Assembly: GCA_028377305.1 (NCBI GenBank)
Contig: JAONJW010000011.1
Coordinates: 1-63,340 of the forward strand
Reading direction: 5' to 3'
DNA: 63,340 nt
Origin: Prolixibacteraceae bacterium
GTDB taxonomy: Bacteria; Bacteroidota; Bacteroidia; Bacteroidales; Prolixibacteraceae
Position 1 is the stretch's first letter. Every line of letters starts with the position of its first letter. The translations under genes and the position numbers were made by a program. The notes below the pieces were generated by a model. That model was not told the DNA's origin. It saw nothing but the letters and a program-made list of their open reading frames with translations, and ran no database searches. Below are positions 35,229-44,704 of this stretch, piece after piece.

Positions 35229-36848
35229 ATGAAAAAAATGAAGATGATTGCAGGAGGAATCCTGCTCATGTCTATACTCCCATCTTGTCACAAAGAAACA
35301 AAAAAGGAGACTCCAAAGCAGCCAAATATTATTTTCATAATGAGCGATGACCATGCCTATCAAGCAATCAGTGCATATGGTCATAATCTTAATCAAACAC
35401 CCAATATTGATCGCATTGCAAATGAAGGTGTTTTATTTACTCATGGCTATGTTAACAACTCAATCTGTGCACCAAGTAGGGCCGCAATGCTAACGGGAAA
35501 GCACAGTTTCAAAAATGGTAAAGTCGATAATATCCTCCCTTTTAATTGGGATCAGGATAATGTCGCCAAGCAATTACAAAAAAATGGATATCAAACAGCC
35601 CTTATTGGAAAGATTCATTTAAATGGGAATCCACAAGGATTCAACTATTCAAATGTACTGGTTGGACAGGGACAATACTATAATCCAGACTTCATTGAGA
35701 ATGGTCAAAAGAAACAATATCATGGATACTGTACAGAAGTGACAACAAACATCACAATGGATTGGTTAAAGCAAGGTCGTGATAAAAGTAAACCATTCTT
35801 TCTTATGTACCATCAAAAAGCACCACACAGAACTTGGATGCCTGACATGAAATATCTTGGCAAATTTGATGATATAGATTTTGAACTACCTGAAAGTTTC
35901 TTTGATAACTTCGATGGAAGAGAGGCCGCAGAACATCATGAAATGGGAATTTTGGAGCATATGGATGTAGTATATGATCTTAAAATGCTAGATAAAGCAG
36001 GAGATATCAAAACAAAATATAGAAAGTTTGCACAGTCTATGTATAATCGCATGGATTCTACTCAAAGAGCAAAATGGGATGCTTATTATGATCCAATAAT
36101 CAAGAAATTTAAAGACCAAAACCTAAAAGGCAAAGCTTTGGCTGAGTGGAAATACAATAGATATATGAAAGATTATCTAAGTACTATTCAGTCGGTAGAT
36201 GATGGTGTTGGAGAGTTACTTGATTATCTTGACAAAGAAGGATTGGCTGAAAATACGATTATTGTGTATACTTCAGATCAAGGTTTTTATCTAGGGGAAC
36301 ATGGTTGGTTCGATAAAAGATTTATGTACGAAGAGTCATTTCGAACACCAATCTTAATGAAATATCCTAAAGAGATCAAGGCTGGAACAGTAGAGGATCG
36401 ATTGGTTCAAAACATTGACTTTGCACCTACATTTTTAGACTATGCCGACACAAAGATTCCTAAAGATATGCAAGGAGAGTCATTTAGGTCAATTCTTAAT
36501 GGGAAAAGCAATAAATGGAGAGATGCGCTCTACTACACATACTATGAATACCCAGGAGAGCACAGTGTGGAAAGACATTATGGTATACGCACAGACAGGT
36601 ATAAATTAATTCATTTCTACTATGATTCAGACACATGGGAAATGTATGACTTAGACAACGACCCTCAAGAGATGCATAACCTGTATAACGATCCAGCACA
36701 TGCTAACATTCAAAAGAATCTTCACGAAAAGCTAGATTCTCTTCGCGAAAAATATGGTGATTCAGATGAACTTGATGAGAAGTATCTAAAACGTTACCTT
36801 GAACATAAAGATATAAAGCGTAGCATGAAAGGAAATAAGAACAACTAA
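35229..36848 (+). CDS. Lipoprotein sulfatase, tandem copy 1
   Basis: A 539-residue sulfatase with a lipoprotein signal (lipid Cys 20 in SILPSC). The formylglycine site is CAPSR (Cys 80 in NSICAPSRAAMLTGKHS). Metal ligands lie in IIFIMSDDHAYQ and IVYTSDQGFYLGEHGWFDKR. The overall pattern (QPNIIFIMSDDHAYQAISAYGHN, TALIGKIH, GQGQYYNPDF) resembles the S1_11 subfamily, which contains N-acetylglucosamine-6-O-sulfatases; this is a memory-based assignment. It is highly similar to the next gene and to the truncated sulfatase at the left edge. Neighbouring GH18 and GH20 genes support an amino-sugar substrate. Confidence 0.92.
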   Translation: MKKMKMIAGGILLMSILPSCHKETKKETPKQPNIIFIMSDDHAYQAISAYGHNLNQTPNIDRIANEGVLFTHGYVNNSICAPSRAAMLTGKHSFKNGKVDNILPFNWDQDNVAKQLQKNGYQTALIGKIHLNGNPQGFNYSNVLVGQGQYYNPDFIENGQKKQYHGYCTEVTTNITMDWLKQGRDKSKPFFLMYHQKAPHRTWMPDMKYLGKFDDIDFELPESFFDNFDGREAAEHHEMGILEHMDVVYDLKMLDKAGDIKTKYRKFAQSMYNRMDSTQRAKWDAYYDPIIKKFKDQNLKGKALAEWKYNRYMKDYLSTIQSVDDGVGELLDYLDKEGLAENTIIVYTSDQGFYLGEHGWFDKRFMYEESFRTPILMKYPKEIKAGTVEDRLVQNIDFAPTFLDYADTKIPKDMQGESFRSILNGKSNKWRDALYYTYYEYPGEHSVERHYGIRTDRYKLIHFYYDSDTWEMYDLDNDPQEMHNLYNDPAHANIQKNLHEKLDSLREKYGDSDELDEKYLKRYLEHKDIKRSMKGNKNN

Positions 36849-36872
36849 AATAATACACACAACTAGAATATC

Positions 36873-36921
36873 AAAGAAGTAGCAGACACCATAAAAATAC
36901 CGTGTGGTGTCTATCTTCTTT
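36873..36921 (+). terminator. Hairpin between the tandem sulfatase genes
   Basis: A two-part stem: AAAGAAG 36873-36879 with 36915-36921, and AGACACC 36884-36890 with 36906-36912. It has no strong U-tract and may partly uncouple the two sulfatase genes. Confidence 0.6.
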
Positions 36922-37105
36922 GTACTAAATAAGAAATCAACAATATGTTATTTTCGTTATGACTGTTGGCACTTATACAAGTAAACTTTAGATATCCCCA
37001 ATATATTTCCCAATCAAACTTCAGTTATATGATTGTCAAATATTGACCTTATCAATAGTGAACAAATATCATTTTCACTATTCAATTATAATAAACACAC
37101 TAAAA

Positions 37106-38737
37106 ATGAATAAACTGAAATTCATTGTAATTGGAATACTTCTCTCGACGCTACTATCATCATGTCAAGAAAAAAAAGAGGAGAAAGTCCAACAACCCAA
37201 CATCATCTTTATCATGAGTGACGACCATGGATATCAAGCTATAAGTGCTTATGGTCATAACCTTAATCACACTCCAAATATAGATAGAATTGCTAATGAA
37301 GGAGCACTATTCACTCATGGATATGTAAGTAATTCAATATGTGCACCTAGCAGGGCAGCCATGTTAACTGGCAAACATAGCTTCAAAAACGGAAAGATAG
37401 ATAACGTTATTCCATATAATTGGGATCAAGATAATGTAGCCAAAAGACTTCAGAAGGCTGGATATGAAACCGCATTGATTGGAAAGATTCATCTACATGG
37501 AAATCCACAAGGGTTCAACTACTCAAATGTTCTTAGAGGGCAAGGACAATACTACAACCCCGATTTCATTGAAAACGGTAAAAAAAGAAAATACCATGGA
37601 TATTGTACGGAAGTAACAACAAATATCACCATGGATTGGATCAAGAACAAGCGTAATAAAAATAAACCATTCTTTTTGATGTATCATCAAAAGGCTCCAC
37701 ATAGAACTTGGATGCCAGACTTAAAACATTTGGGTACTTACGATGATAAAACATTCGAACTACCAGACAATTTCTTCGACAAATATGAAGGTAGAAAAGC
37801 AGCCAAACAACATGAAATGGGAATCTTTAAACATATGGATCTGGTGTATGATCTAAAAATGTTGGATAAACAGAAACAGATTAATTCTCCGAGAAGAAGA
37901 CAAGCACAGTCTAAGTATAATCGAATGGATTCAACTCAAAGAGCCAAATGGGATGCATATTATGATCCTATTATTAAAGATTTCAAAGCACGAAAGCTTA
38001 AAGGAGAAGCTCTTGCAAAGTGGAAATACGATCGATATATTAAAGACTACTTAAGCACCATTCAATCTGTTGATGATGGAGTTGGAGAATTGTTAAACTA
38101 TATTGAAAAAGAGGGGTTGTCCAAAAACACAATCATTGTCTATACATCAGATCAGGGATTCTATCTTGGAGAGCATGGGTGGTTTGATAAACGTTGGATG
38201 TATGAAGAATCATTTCGGACTCCAATCTTGATGAAATACCCAAAAGAGATCAAACCTGGGACCATTGAAGATGGACTCATTCAAAATATTGATTTTGCTC
38301 CAACCTTTTTAGACTACGCTAATGTAGAAATCCCCAAAGATATGCAAGGGGAATCATTTAGACCTATCCTAAATGGAGAAAAAGAAGATTGGAGAGATGC
38401 TCTCTATTACACTTATTACGAGCACCACGGCGCTCACAGTGTACAGAGACACCATGGCATAAGAACGCACCGATATAAATTGATCCACTTCTATTATGAT
38501 TGTGACAATTGGGAGCTATACGATCTTAAGGATGATCCTAAAGAGATGCACAACTTGTACGGCGATCCGAATTATGTGGAGATACAGAAAGAGCTTCATC
38601 AAAAACTCGAATCCATAAGAGAGAAATACGAAGACTCGGATGCTATAGATCAAAAATATATTCAAGAGCATTTACAACAAAAAAGAGAGAAAGATCAGGC
38701 AAAACAAGCGAGGAGAACAAACTCATCAAAAAAATAA
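37106..38737 (+). CDS. Lipoprotein sulfatase, tandem copy 2
   Basis: A 543-residue paralogue of the preceding sulfatase. I start it at the ATG at 37106 because MNKLKFIVIGILLSTLLSSC is a lipoprotein signal (lipid Cys 20). The in-frame TTG at 37043 would place 21 non-signal residues in front. The active-site Cys is 79 (ICAPSRAAML). Nearly all motifs match copy 1 (DDHGYQAISAYGHNLNHTPN, GQGQYYNPDFIENG, SDQGFYLGEHGW). The C-terminus ends in a Lys/Gln/Arg-rich tail (about the last 30 residues) that may be flexible. The close similarity indicates a recent tandem duplication; divergence may separate substrate chain length or linkage. Confidence 0.92.
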   Translation: MNKLKFIVIGILLSTLLSSCQEKKEEKVQQPNIIFIMSDDHGYQAISAYGHNLNHTPNIDRIANEGALFTHGYVSNSICAPSRAAMLTGKHSFKNGKIDNVIPYNWDQDNVAKRLQKAGYETALIGKIHLHGNPQGFNYSNVLRGQGQYYNPDFIENGKKRKYHGYCTEVTTNITMDWIKNKRNKNKPFFLMYHQKAPHRTWMPDLKHLGTYDDKTFELPDNFFDKYEGRKAAKQHEMGIFKHMDLVYDLKMLDKQKQINSPRRRQAQSKYNRMDSTQRAKWDAYYDPIIKDFKARKLKGEALAKWKYDRYIKDYLSTIQSVDDGVGELLNYIEKEGLSKNTIIVYTSDQGFYLGEHGWFDKRWMYEESFRTPILMKYPKEIKPGTIEDGLIQNIDFAPTFLDYANVEIPKDMQGESFRPILNGEKEDWRDALYYTYYEHHGAHSVQRHHGIRTHRYKLIHFYYDCDNWELYDLKDDPKEMHNLYGDPNYVEIQKELHQKLESIREKYEDSDAIDQKYIQEHLQQKREKDQAKQARRTNSSKK

Positions 38738-38783
38738 ACTAAAAATTAAACACTACAACTATAAACACATCAAATTTAATAAT

Positions 38784-39797
38784 ATGAAAAAAATACTTTT
38801 CCCTTTAATATTTTTCATAACAATTATTGATCTATTTGCTTCAGATAAAACAACAAAGGCAGAAACCAAAATTGTTGGATACCTTCCCTCATACAGTCTA
38901 AGTCGTTTTACGGAAAAACAGGCAGAAAAACTAACCGATATTATCATCTTTTCTATTCTTCCTAATGCAGAAGATGGTAAGTTTAAAGTAGCGAAAGTGA
39001 ACTCAGACAAGAGCCAAATATTTCAAAATAAAAAAGGAGGCAATGGTCTTACTGAAAAAGATTTAGATCATGTGATTCAAATTTGCAAGAAACATGGTGT
39101 TAAATCTCACCTATGCATTGGAGGAGGAGATGTAGCAGATGAATTTAAATCAATTATAAAGGAAAATAAGCAGAAAAAGTTTGCGAAATATGTGGCAAAA
39201 TTTTGCCACGATAAAGGAATTGATGGAGTGGATATCGATTGGGAGTTTCCACGTGAAGATGACATAGATGGGATCTCTTCACTTTTTGAAGAACTATACA
39301 AAAAACTTCATCGAAAAAATATTACATTATCAGCGGCATTTAGTAGTAAGATTTGGGCACAGAAGCCTAGTGTCGAAGCTGCTGCAAGAAATATTAAATA
39401 CCTACATATGGTTAATGTCATGGGATACGTAGACACCATGGAGGGAGTAGAAAGAGCAGAAGATGTATTTGTGAATCAATACAAACTTCCTAAGGAAAAG
39501 ATCATTGTAGGTATTCCATTCTTTACATATCCTAAAAAACAAGTTATGAGCTATCGTAATATGATTGCCAGAGCTATAGAAAATAACATTGATATTACCC
39601 CAAAAACGAATTGTTTAACTATTGACAATAAAGAACGTCATTTCAATGGAGTCGATCTTGTAAAACAAAAAACAAGATATAGTATAGATAAGATGGGAGG
39701 GGTAATGATATGGGAATTGGGACAAGATGTTCCAGTAGATAGCAAATACTCTCTACTCAAAGCAATCTATGAAGAAGCCAATTCAAACAATGAATAG
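38784..39797 (+). CDS. GH18 glycosidase, single-domain
   Basis: A 337-residue secreted GH18 enzyme with a signal peptide ending around residue 19-21 and no sorting or anchoring domain. The catalytic motif is canonical: D147-G-V-D150-I-D152-W-E154. KIVGYLPSYSLSRFT, VKSHLCIGGGD, MVNVMGYVD and GGVMIWELGQDVP are shared with the LamG-GH18-T9SS paralogue at 26118-28085. It follows sulfatase copy 2 by 46 nt, so probably shares its transcript, and lacks the LamG domain. It probably works in the periplasm, whereas the T9SS version works at the surface (inference). Confidence 0.9.
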   Translation: MKKILFPLIFFITIIDLFASDKTTKAETKIVGYLPSYSLSRFTEKQAEKLTDIIIFSILPNAEDGKFKVAKVNSDKSQIFQNKKGGNGLTEKDLDHVIQICKKHGVKSHLCIGGGDVADEFKSIIKENKQKKFAKYVAKFCHDKGIDGVDIDWEFPREDDIDGISSLFEELYKKLHRKNITLSAAFSSKIWAQKPSVEAAARNIKYLHMVNVMGYVDTMEGVERAEDVFVNQYKLPKEKIIVGIPFFTYPKKQVMSYRNMIARAIENNIDITPKTNCLTIDNKERHFNGVDLVKQKTRYSIDKMGGVMIWELGQDVPVDSKYSLLKAIYEEANSNNE

Positions 39798-39830
39798 TTC
39801 AATTAGTAAGATAGAATAAGTATCATTTGG

Positions 39831-39862
39831 ACCAAGTCATATTAATTATGACTTGGTTTTTT
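39831..39862 (+). terminator. Intrinsic terminator after the GH18 gene
   Basis: A 10-bp stem (39831-39840 with 39848-39857) followed by T5 and TA. Confidence 0.85.
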
Positions 39863-39947
39863 ATGAACCTTGGACTTGGTGTAAAGAGTTTGCTAAAAAT
39901 AAAAGTCAATCGCTTTAAATAATTTGGATAGTAGTAACCATAGCCAA

Positions 39948-41966
39948 TCAATATTTGACCTCTAGACCTCTCCACTCTTTTGGAATAAGTGGAGCCGAAA
40001 TGGGCTTCACTCCAGATTCTGTAATCTCCAATCCACAGAAACCAAATAAAACAGATTGAAGCAATCCGCCTGCGGCAGTCACAAAATAGGGATTATTTCG
40101 ATCACGTGTTTCCGATAATACGCCATAAGGTGCATTCCTATTATATATATAGGAATCTTTGAATAGACGATAAGCTTCTTTGACATTTCCCAGACGAGAA
40201 TAAATAATCGAATAAATTGCACGAGTCATTGCAGGCCCCTCTTTTGCAACCTTAGGCTCATAATAATTCACATTAGCAAGAATCGACTGTTTTTCATCCA
40301 CTATATGTAAAGGAAATGTCAATAAATTGACGTCTGCTTGTTTAATGATCTCCCCAGAATAGTCACGATGTTCCTTCATCACACCATCATCAAAATAGTT
40401 AAATCGAAGATGTTCCGCGATATACATCCAATGGGGATCGGCAGGTAAACCTAGGGTCTGTGCAGCTCTGGTAGCAGCCACTAGAACATATTTCGCAATA
40501 CCATTGGTAAATGCATTATCATCAACATTAGGAGCATACTCATCTGCACCTACAACATTCAAGATAGAATAACTTTTATCTTTATTCTCATGAACCCTTG
40601 AAGCCCAAAAATCGGCAATTTTCTTTAACACAGGGTAACCTCTATCTCTTAACCATTCTTTATCCTGTGCCACACAATAATAACTCCAAATAGCCCAACC
40701 GACATCTCCTGTAATATGGTGCTCAAATGTCCCTGTTAATGCCCAAGTAGGCGTCATCTCTTCACCACTATCATCTGTTTCCCATGGATACATCACTCCA
40801 TCATATCCATAATTACTAGCTCTTTTCTCAGCTGCCTCAACAGTATCTAAACGAAAATCAATCATGGACTTCGCAAGCTCAGGATTCATCACCAACAACA
40901 CTGGATACATCCACATTTCTGCATCCCAAAAAAAGTGACCGGCATACCCCTCGGAACTAGAAAGTCCCATAGGTGGAATACTCCAACCACTTCCCTTTCT
41001 CACAAAGGAGTAAAGATGATACAGAGCCAAACGTACATCTAATTGATCTTGAATATTACCTTGAATAACTATATCATTTTTCCACAACTTACGCCAAGCC
41101 ATACAATGCTGTGCAATAACACGCTTTGTCCCATTTAACATCGCAAAAATAACAAACCGTTCAGATTCACTCTTTGGATCAATAAAATGTTGGTTGGTAC
41201 AATATGATGAAACCAAAGAGAAGCTAAAAGATTCTCCTCTCTTCATCATCCTCATAAAGCCATATAAGTTTGGATGATATGGGTAATCCTTAGAGGTTAA
41301 TCCACACTCATTACCTTTTGGGAAAATAAAACTTGAGGTGGTATATGTTTCCGTCTTTCCATATACAGAAGTTGCTTTACACTGATGTAGAGGAATATGA
41401 GTCTCCCCATCAATTAATATTCGGGAACTTTGAGCAGGAGATCGCCAACTACTTTCGCTCCAACGAACCATACTTCGAATGTCCAATGTACAATCCGATA
41501 AAGCTTTTACTCGTACATTCATTATTGAAACATAAGGTAAATTTCGAGGAGCTACAATATCATATTCAACCTCGACCTTATTCGAATAGTTAAATCTAGA
41601 CACTAGTTTTGCCTGTTTCATATCAAGTTCCTGTTCCCATGTATTGACATTTGATAGTTCCAACATTTCTCCATCCACAGCAAACCTTAAGTTCATTGGA
41701 TTAAGAGCACTCAACAGGCCTCTTGTTTCAGCTCCTTTTTTTAGATCATACACTCCTCCCAAAACTACTTCCTTGGTAAGAAACAGTTCTCTATTAGGAA
41801 CAACTCCTATACACCCATTAGACAACGTTGGGCCAGCATAAGCCTCGACGATATCATCGGTCTTAATCGTCCAGCCCGACTGGTTTTGTTGTGCTAATAG
41901 TTCTAGATGCAACAAAGCACAAAACATCAAACACACAACACGAACTAATCTACCGGAACTATACAT
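39948..41966 (-). CDS. GH65-family-like glycoside hydrolase, secreted
   Basis: A 672-residue protein with a signal peptide (ends LLAQQ) and a GH65-type layout: an N-terminal beta-sandwich (about 30-270), then an (alpha/alpha)6 barrel. Diagnostic segments are GYAGHFFWDAEMWMYP, YDGVMYPWETDDSGEE, GTFEHHITGDVGWAIWSYY and GADEYAPNVDDNAFTN. The Glu in the ADEY segment (about residue 476) corresponds to the general acid of inverting GH65 enzymes. The family includes alpha-glucoside phosphorylases and hydrolases such as acid trehalase, kojibiose hydrolase and the glucosylgalactosylhydroxylysine glucosidase. Export argues for a hydrolase. It is convergent with the GH18 gene and may handle an alpha-glucosyl decoration. 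Confidence 0.82.
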   Translation of the reverse strand: MYSSGRLVRVVCLMFCALLHLELLAQQNQSGWTIKTDDIVEAYAGPTLSNGCIGVVPNRELFLTKEVVLGGVYDLKKGAETRGLLSALNPMNLRFAVDGEMLELSNVNTWEQELDMKQAKLVSRFNYSNKVEVEYDIVAPRNLPYVSIMNVRVKALSDCTLDIRSMVRWSESSWRSPAQSSRILIDGETHIPLHQCKATSVYGKTETYTTSSFIFPKGNECGLTSKDYPYHPNLYGFMRMMKRGESFSFSLVSSYCTNQHFIDPKSESERFVIFAMLNGTKRVIAQHCMAWRKLWKNDIVIQGNIQDQLDVRLALYHLYSFVRKGSGWSIPPMGLSSSEGYAGHFFWDAEMWMYPVLLVMNPELAKSMIDFRLDTVEAAEKRASNYGYDGVMYPWETDDSGEEMTPTWALTGTFEHHITGDVGWAIWSYYCVAQDKEWLRDRGYPVLKKIADFWASRVHENKDKSYSILNVVGADEYAPNVDDNAFTNGIAKYVLVAATRAAQTLGLPADPHWMYIAEHLRFNYFDDGVMKEHRDYSGEIIKQADVNLLTFPLHIVDEKQSILANVNYYEPKVAKEGPAMTRAIYSIIYSRLGNVKEAYRLFKDSYIYNRNAPYGVLSETRDRNNPYFVTAAGGLLQSVLFGFCGLEITESGVKPISAPLIPKEWRGLEVKY

Positions 41967-42027
41967 TACATCTATTTTTTGATTACATTATATAAGACGT
42001 TATTTCATAAAGAAAGTACTCAACTTA

Positions 42028-42309
42028 TTATCCTTTATTGATACGCCAATAGATCTTTAACCCCCATTTTAGCCAAAATGAGAAATACATAAATAACCCA
42101 ATATAAGCACCATATTTACCTATCGCTCCATAGGAGCGTTCCAAACTCCATACTAATAATTGTACATTATCCACAATATTTAAATTGATAGAAGCAGTGT
42201 AAGCTTTTGAATAATGACTAACCACCACCGAGAAAAGTACCATACCAACAAGTAATGAAACCAATATACAAAGAAGCTGTTTTGGAAACTCTTTTTTACC
42301 AAACATCAT
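42028..42309 (-). CDS. Small two-helix membrane protein, unknown
   Basis: A 93-residue protein from the ATG at 42309 (an in-frame TTG at 42345 is less likely). There are two hydrophobic segments: LLCILVSLLVGMVLFSVVV (about residues 13-31) and YGAYIGLFMYFSFWLKWGL (about 68-86). The C-terminus is basic. I know no family. It is 61 nt upstream of the GH65-like gene on the same strand and may be its operon partner. Confidence 0.55.
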   Translation of the reverse strand: MMFGKKEFPKQLLCILVSLLVGMVLFSVVVSHYSKAYTASINLNIVDNVQLLVWSLERSYGAIGKYGAYIGLFMYFSFWLKWGLKIYWRINKG

Positions 42310-43785
42310 ATTAATCCTTTTAATCGAACAACAAACAATTATCAAAGTGTAAAACGTATAAAACTATCTTTTACACCCTATTCAAAGATACAAATTCTTA
42401 ATCTTCAAGACACAGTATTGAACGTTTAATCATAAGATTTTTAAATATTACATCCATATTTCACATCACAATTTATTACTATTCACCTTCATTAACATTA
42501 CATATAACACCAAGTACTCTGTCTGATTTAGATACTATTATCTAAAAACACATCATAAGAACGTAATCTTTACTTGCAATTATATCATAGGTAGAAAAGA
42601 ATGTCATGAAGCATAAGCAGATAATTTGCCTATGACTATTTTTTATATTGTTTTGTAACCATATCAAACGCAAAATATTCACAAATCACAGAGAAAAAGA
42701 ACCAACCGATTTTCAATGTAATTTAGGGTTAATATAGTTTAGAAGGCATTCCTTAGTGGGATCCTTCTTTTTTTATTCCAATCATACCAACCACAACATA
42801 AATCAGAAGAAATAGTACAGCATTATAAGTAACTCCTCAACAACTATTGAGAAGGTCAGTTAAGATCATAGTTTTGGACATTCTTATTTATATTGGAAGT
42901 CAAATAAATATGTATAATTAAACGAAAGTCATTTTGCCACAATCAGTTTTTGGTGTTATCACAAATAGCCTCTTAAAACATATACATACGAAAGATACTA
43001 ATAGGTTGCTAAAGAAATCCTTCGTGATTCACAATTACTGCATTAGAACGTATCCAAATAACTTCTGGAATAGACACTAAGCATTCTTCAAAATTGGACT
43101 AAAATAAGGCGTCTTGGTTCAATTCATCCTTTCGTTTGAGGAGCAACTCCATCTGATTAGCCCAAAGATTAAGTTCATAACGAAATTTCACATCTCGATT
43201 AAATAATGATCAATAAACCCTTCCTGTATTCAGTGTCTTCTTCGTATCAATCCTTATAAGAAAAAGGTATGATCAATTCTGAAAACAATCTACTATCATG
43301 CCTTTCAATTGTACGTATATATACAAGAGTAGAGCTAAAAAACATATCTTAATTAAGGCACTATATTATTTTGACGATTTTCTCAAAAAAATGCATTTTT
43401 TATTCATTTGATAGGATTGTAACCAAATAGAGCAAATTCGATTTTAAACTATAAGCTTATCAACCAATCGCTAATCCTTTTATAAAATAGCATCTAGAGA
43501 TGACAAATTTCATTATTTCAATAAAACACACATTTCAATGACAATTTGAAAGCAACATTCCACCATACGAACTCCTTTTCGATACTTTATTGTAAATCTA
43601 TAACACAACGTAATCAACCACTGAAAACCAATACCTTACACAATGTAATATTTGCGTTAATTTTTACATTTCAAAAGCAAAACACACCTATTACCATCAA
43701 AATGACAAAAGTCATTCATTAAAAACTCAAAGCTGTAAAACATGACACTTATCACATCATTCAATTGATTAAACAAGCTTTTTTA
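42310..43785. other. Gene desert with an orphan terminator
   Basis: Nearly 1.5 kb with no ORF above about 40 codons that looks like a protein. It holds the orphan plus-strand terminator at 42741-42775. A minus-strand stretch around 43020-43205 keeps two short open runs broken by stops (including NLWANQMELLLKRKDELNQ) and could be a decayed gene. Nothing mobile or tRNA-like is recognised. Confidence 0.45.
42741..42775 (+). terminator. Orphan intrinsic terminator
   Basis: An imperfect stem AGAAGG...CCTTCT closed with a CC/GG inner pair and a T7 run. No protein gene precedes it on the plus strand for over 2.5 kb, so it may end a small RNA or belong to a lost gene. Confidence 0.55.
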
Positions 43786-43905
43786 TAATAAAAAAAAGAT
43801 GTCTTTTAGCACATCTTGAATATTTGCAGCTACCTAGAAATTGTCTTGATTTGCATTGTCGATCACGAACTAATATACAGTATCGACAATAGATATTAAA
43901 AACAC
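43786..43905 (-). ncRNA. Candidate minus-strand small RNA with intrinsic terminator
   Basis: On the minus strand a 7-bp stem (43811-43817 with 43796-43802) is followed by T8 and ATTATAAAAAA, a good intrinsic terminator with no minus-strand protein gene upstream. About 40 nt upstream is a 9-bp perfect inverted repeat (43855-43863 with 43882-43890). A near-match to the -7 element, TAAGTTTTG, lies at about 43907-43915. Together they could be a short RNA of about 110 nt, divergent from the gene at 43966. The alternative is that the repeats are 5'-UTR structures of that gene. Boundaries are approximate. Confidence 0.3.
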
Positions 43906-43965
43906 AAAACTTATTTCATTTATTCTTTAAACATGAGTATTTCAATACTCGATAAGCAGGACGTT

Positions 43966-44445
43966 ATGAAAAATCTAAATTTACAATTCGGTCGCTTTGT
44001 TGCTTTAATTGCAATCATATTTACAGTAAGTATGGTAAAAGCAAATGATTTAGATAATAGTGTTAGCATGAATAATTTTCACATAAAAGAGGTCTCAAGC
44101 ATTGACACTAATGCATTGAATATTTGGGAGCTTAACTATGGAAATATTAACAAAGGAGTTCATATTGAAAAGAACTTCACTAACAATGGAACTGAATACA
44201 TCATTCGTGGTCAGTTTTTTGAAGTAAGATATGTAAATAATAAAAATGGATTCGGAGTAAGAGCAATTCAAGCACGTAAAGCAAAAGTAAACGAGCAGAT
44301 TAATTATGCTGTTATTGACCAAAAACAAATGGAGAACCAAAGAATCATCTCTCCTAAGGGCATTAGCGATGATAAAGCACTAAATCTTATTGCATCTTAC
44401 CTACCAGACCTTGTACGTACAAACTACAAGCACATTTTGAGATAA
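43966..44445 (+). CDS. Secreted hypothetical protein
   Basis: A 159-residue protein with a signal peptide (MKNLNLQFGRFVALIAIIFTVSMVKA). I prefer the ATG at 43966 to the one at 43933, which adds 11 non-signal residues. The mature part is mainly beta/alpha, with charged loops and no cysteine, metal or catalytic motif that I recognise. It is monocistronic, ended by a strong terminator. Possibly periplasmic. Confidence 0.65.
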   Translation: MKNLNLQFGRFVALIAIIFTVSMVKANDLDNSVSMNNFHIKEVSSIDTNALNIWELNYGNINKGVHIEKNFTNNGTEYIIRGQFFEVRYVNNKNGFGVRAIQARKAKVNEQINYAVIDQKQMENQRIISPKGISDDKALNLIASYLPDLVRTNYKHILR

Positions 44446-44516
44446 TAGATTGTTAACGAAATATAGAGTTATGTAAGTACATTCATACAATAGTTGATAT
44501 AGATTAATATTTGATT

Positions 44517-44547
44517 AAAAAGGGAAGAGATATCTTCCCTTTTTTTA
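44517..44547 (+). terminator. Intrinsic terminator
   Basis: A stem of at least 7 bp (GGGAAGA 44522-44528 with TCTTCCC 44533-44539), flanked by A-rich and T7 tracts. Confidence 0.9.
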
Positions 44548-44627
44548 TGTATACTGATGATTGTAAACATTTTCCCTTGATAACACAAGTCAAATTGTCA
44601 TTTTAAAACCATCTAAAACACGCCATA

Positions 44628-44659
44628 TTGTCATAAACATTCTTTTGGTCTAGCTTTTG
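44628..44659 (+). promoter_or_regulatory. Candidate promoter of clpB
   Basis: TTG (44628-44630), a 20-bp spacer and TAGCTTTTG (44651-44659), one base longer than the TAnnTTTG consensus. It ends 45 nt before the ATG. No CIRCE-like repeat is seen. Confidence 0.4.
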
Positions 44660-44704
44660 ATACACAAAGCAAGAAAGCGTGATTAAAAAGAAAAACAATA
44701 TACA

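Noticed and set aside
44548..44704. CIRCE or heat-shock operator before clpB
   Set aside because: No TTAGCACTC-type inverted repeat is present.
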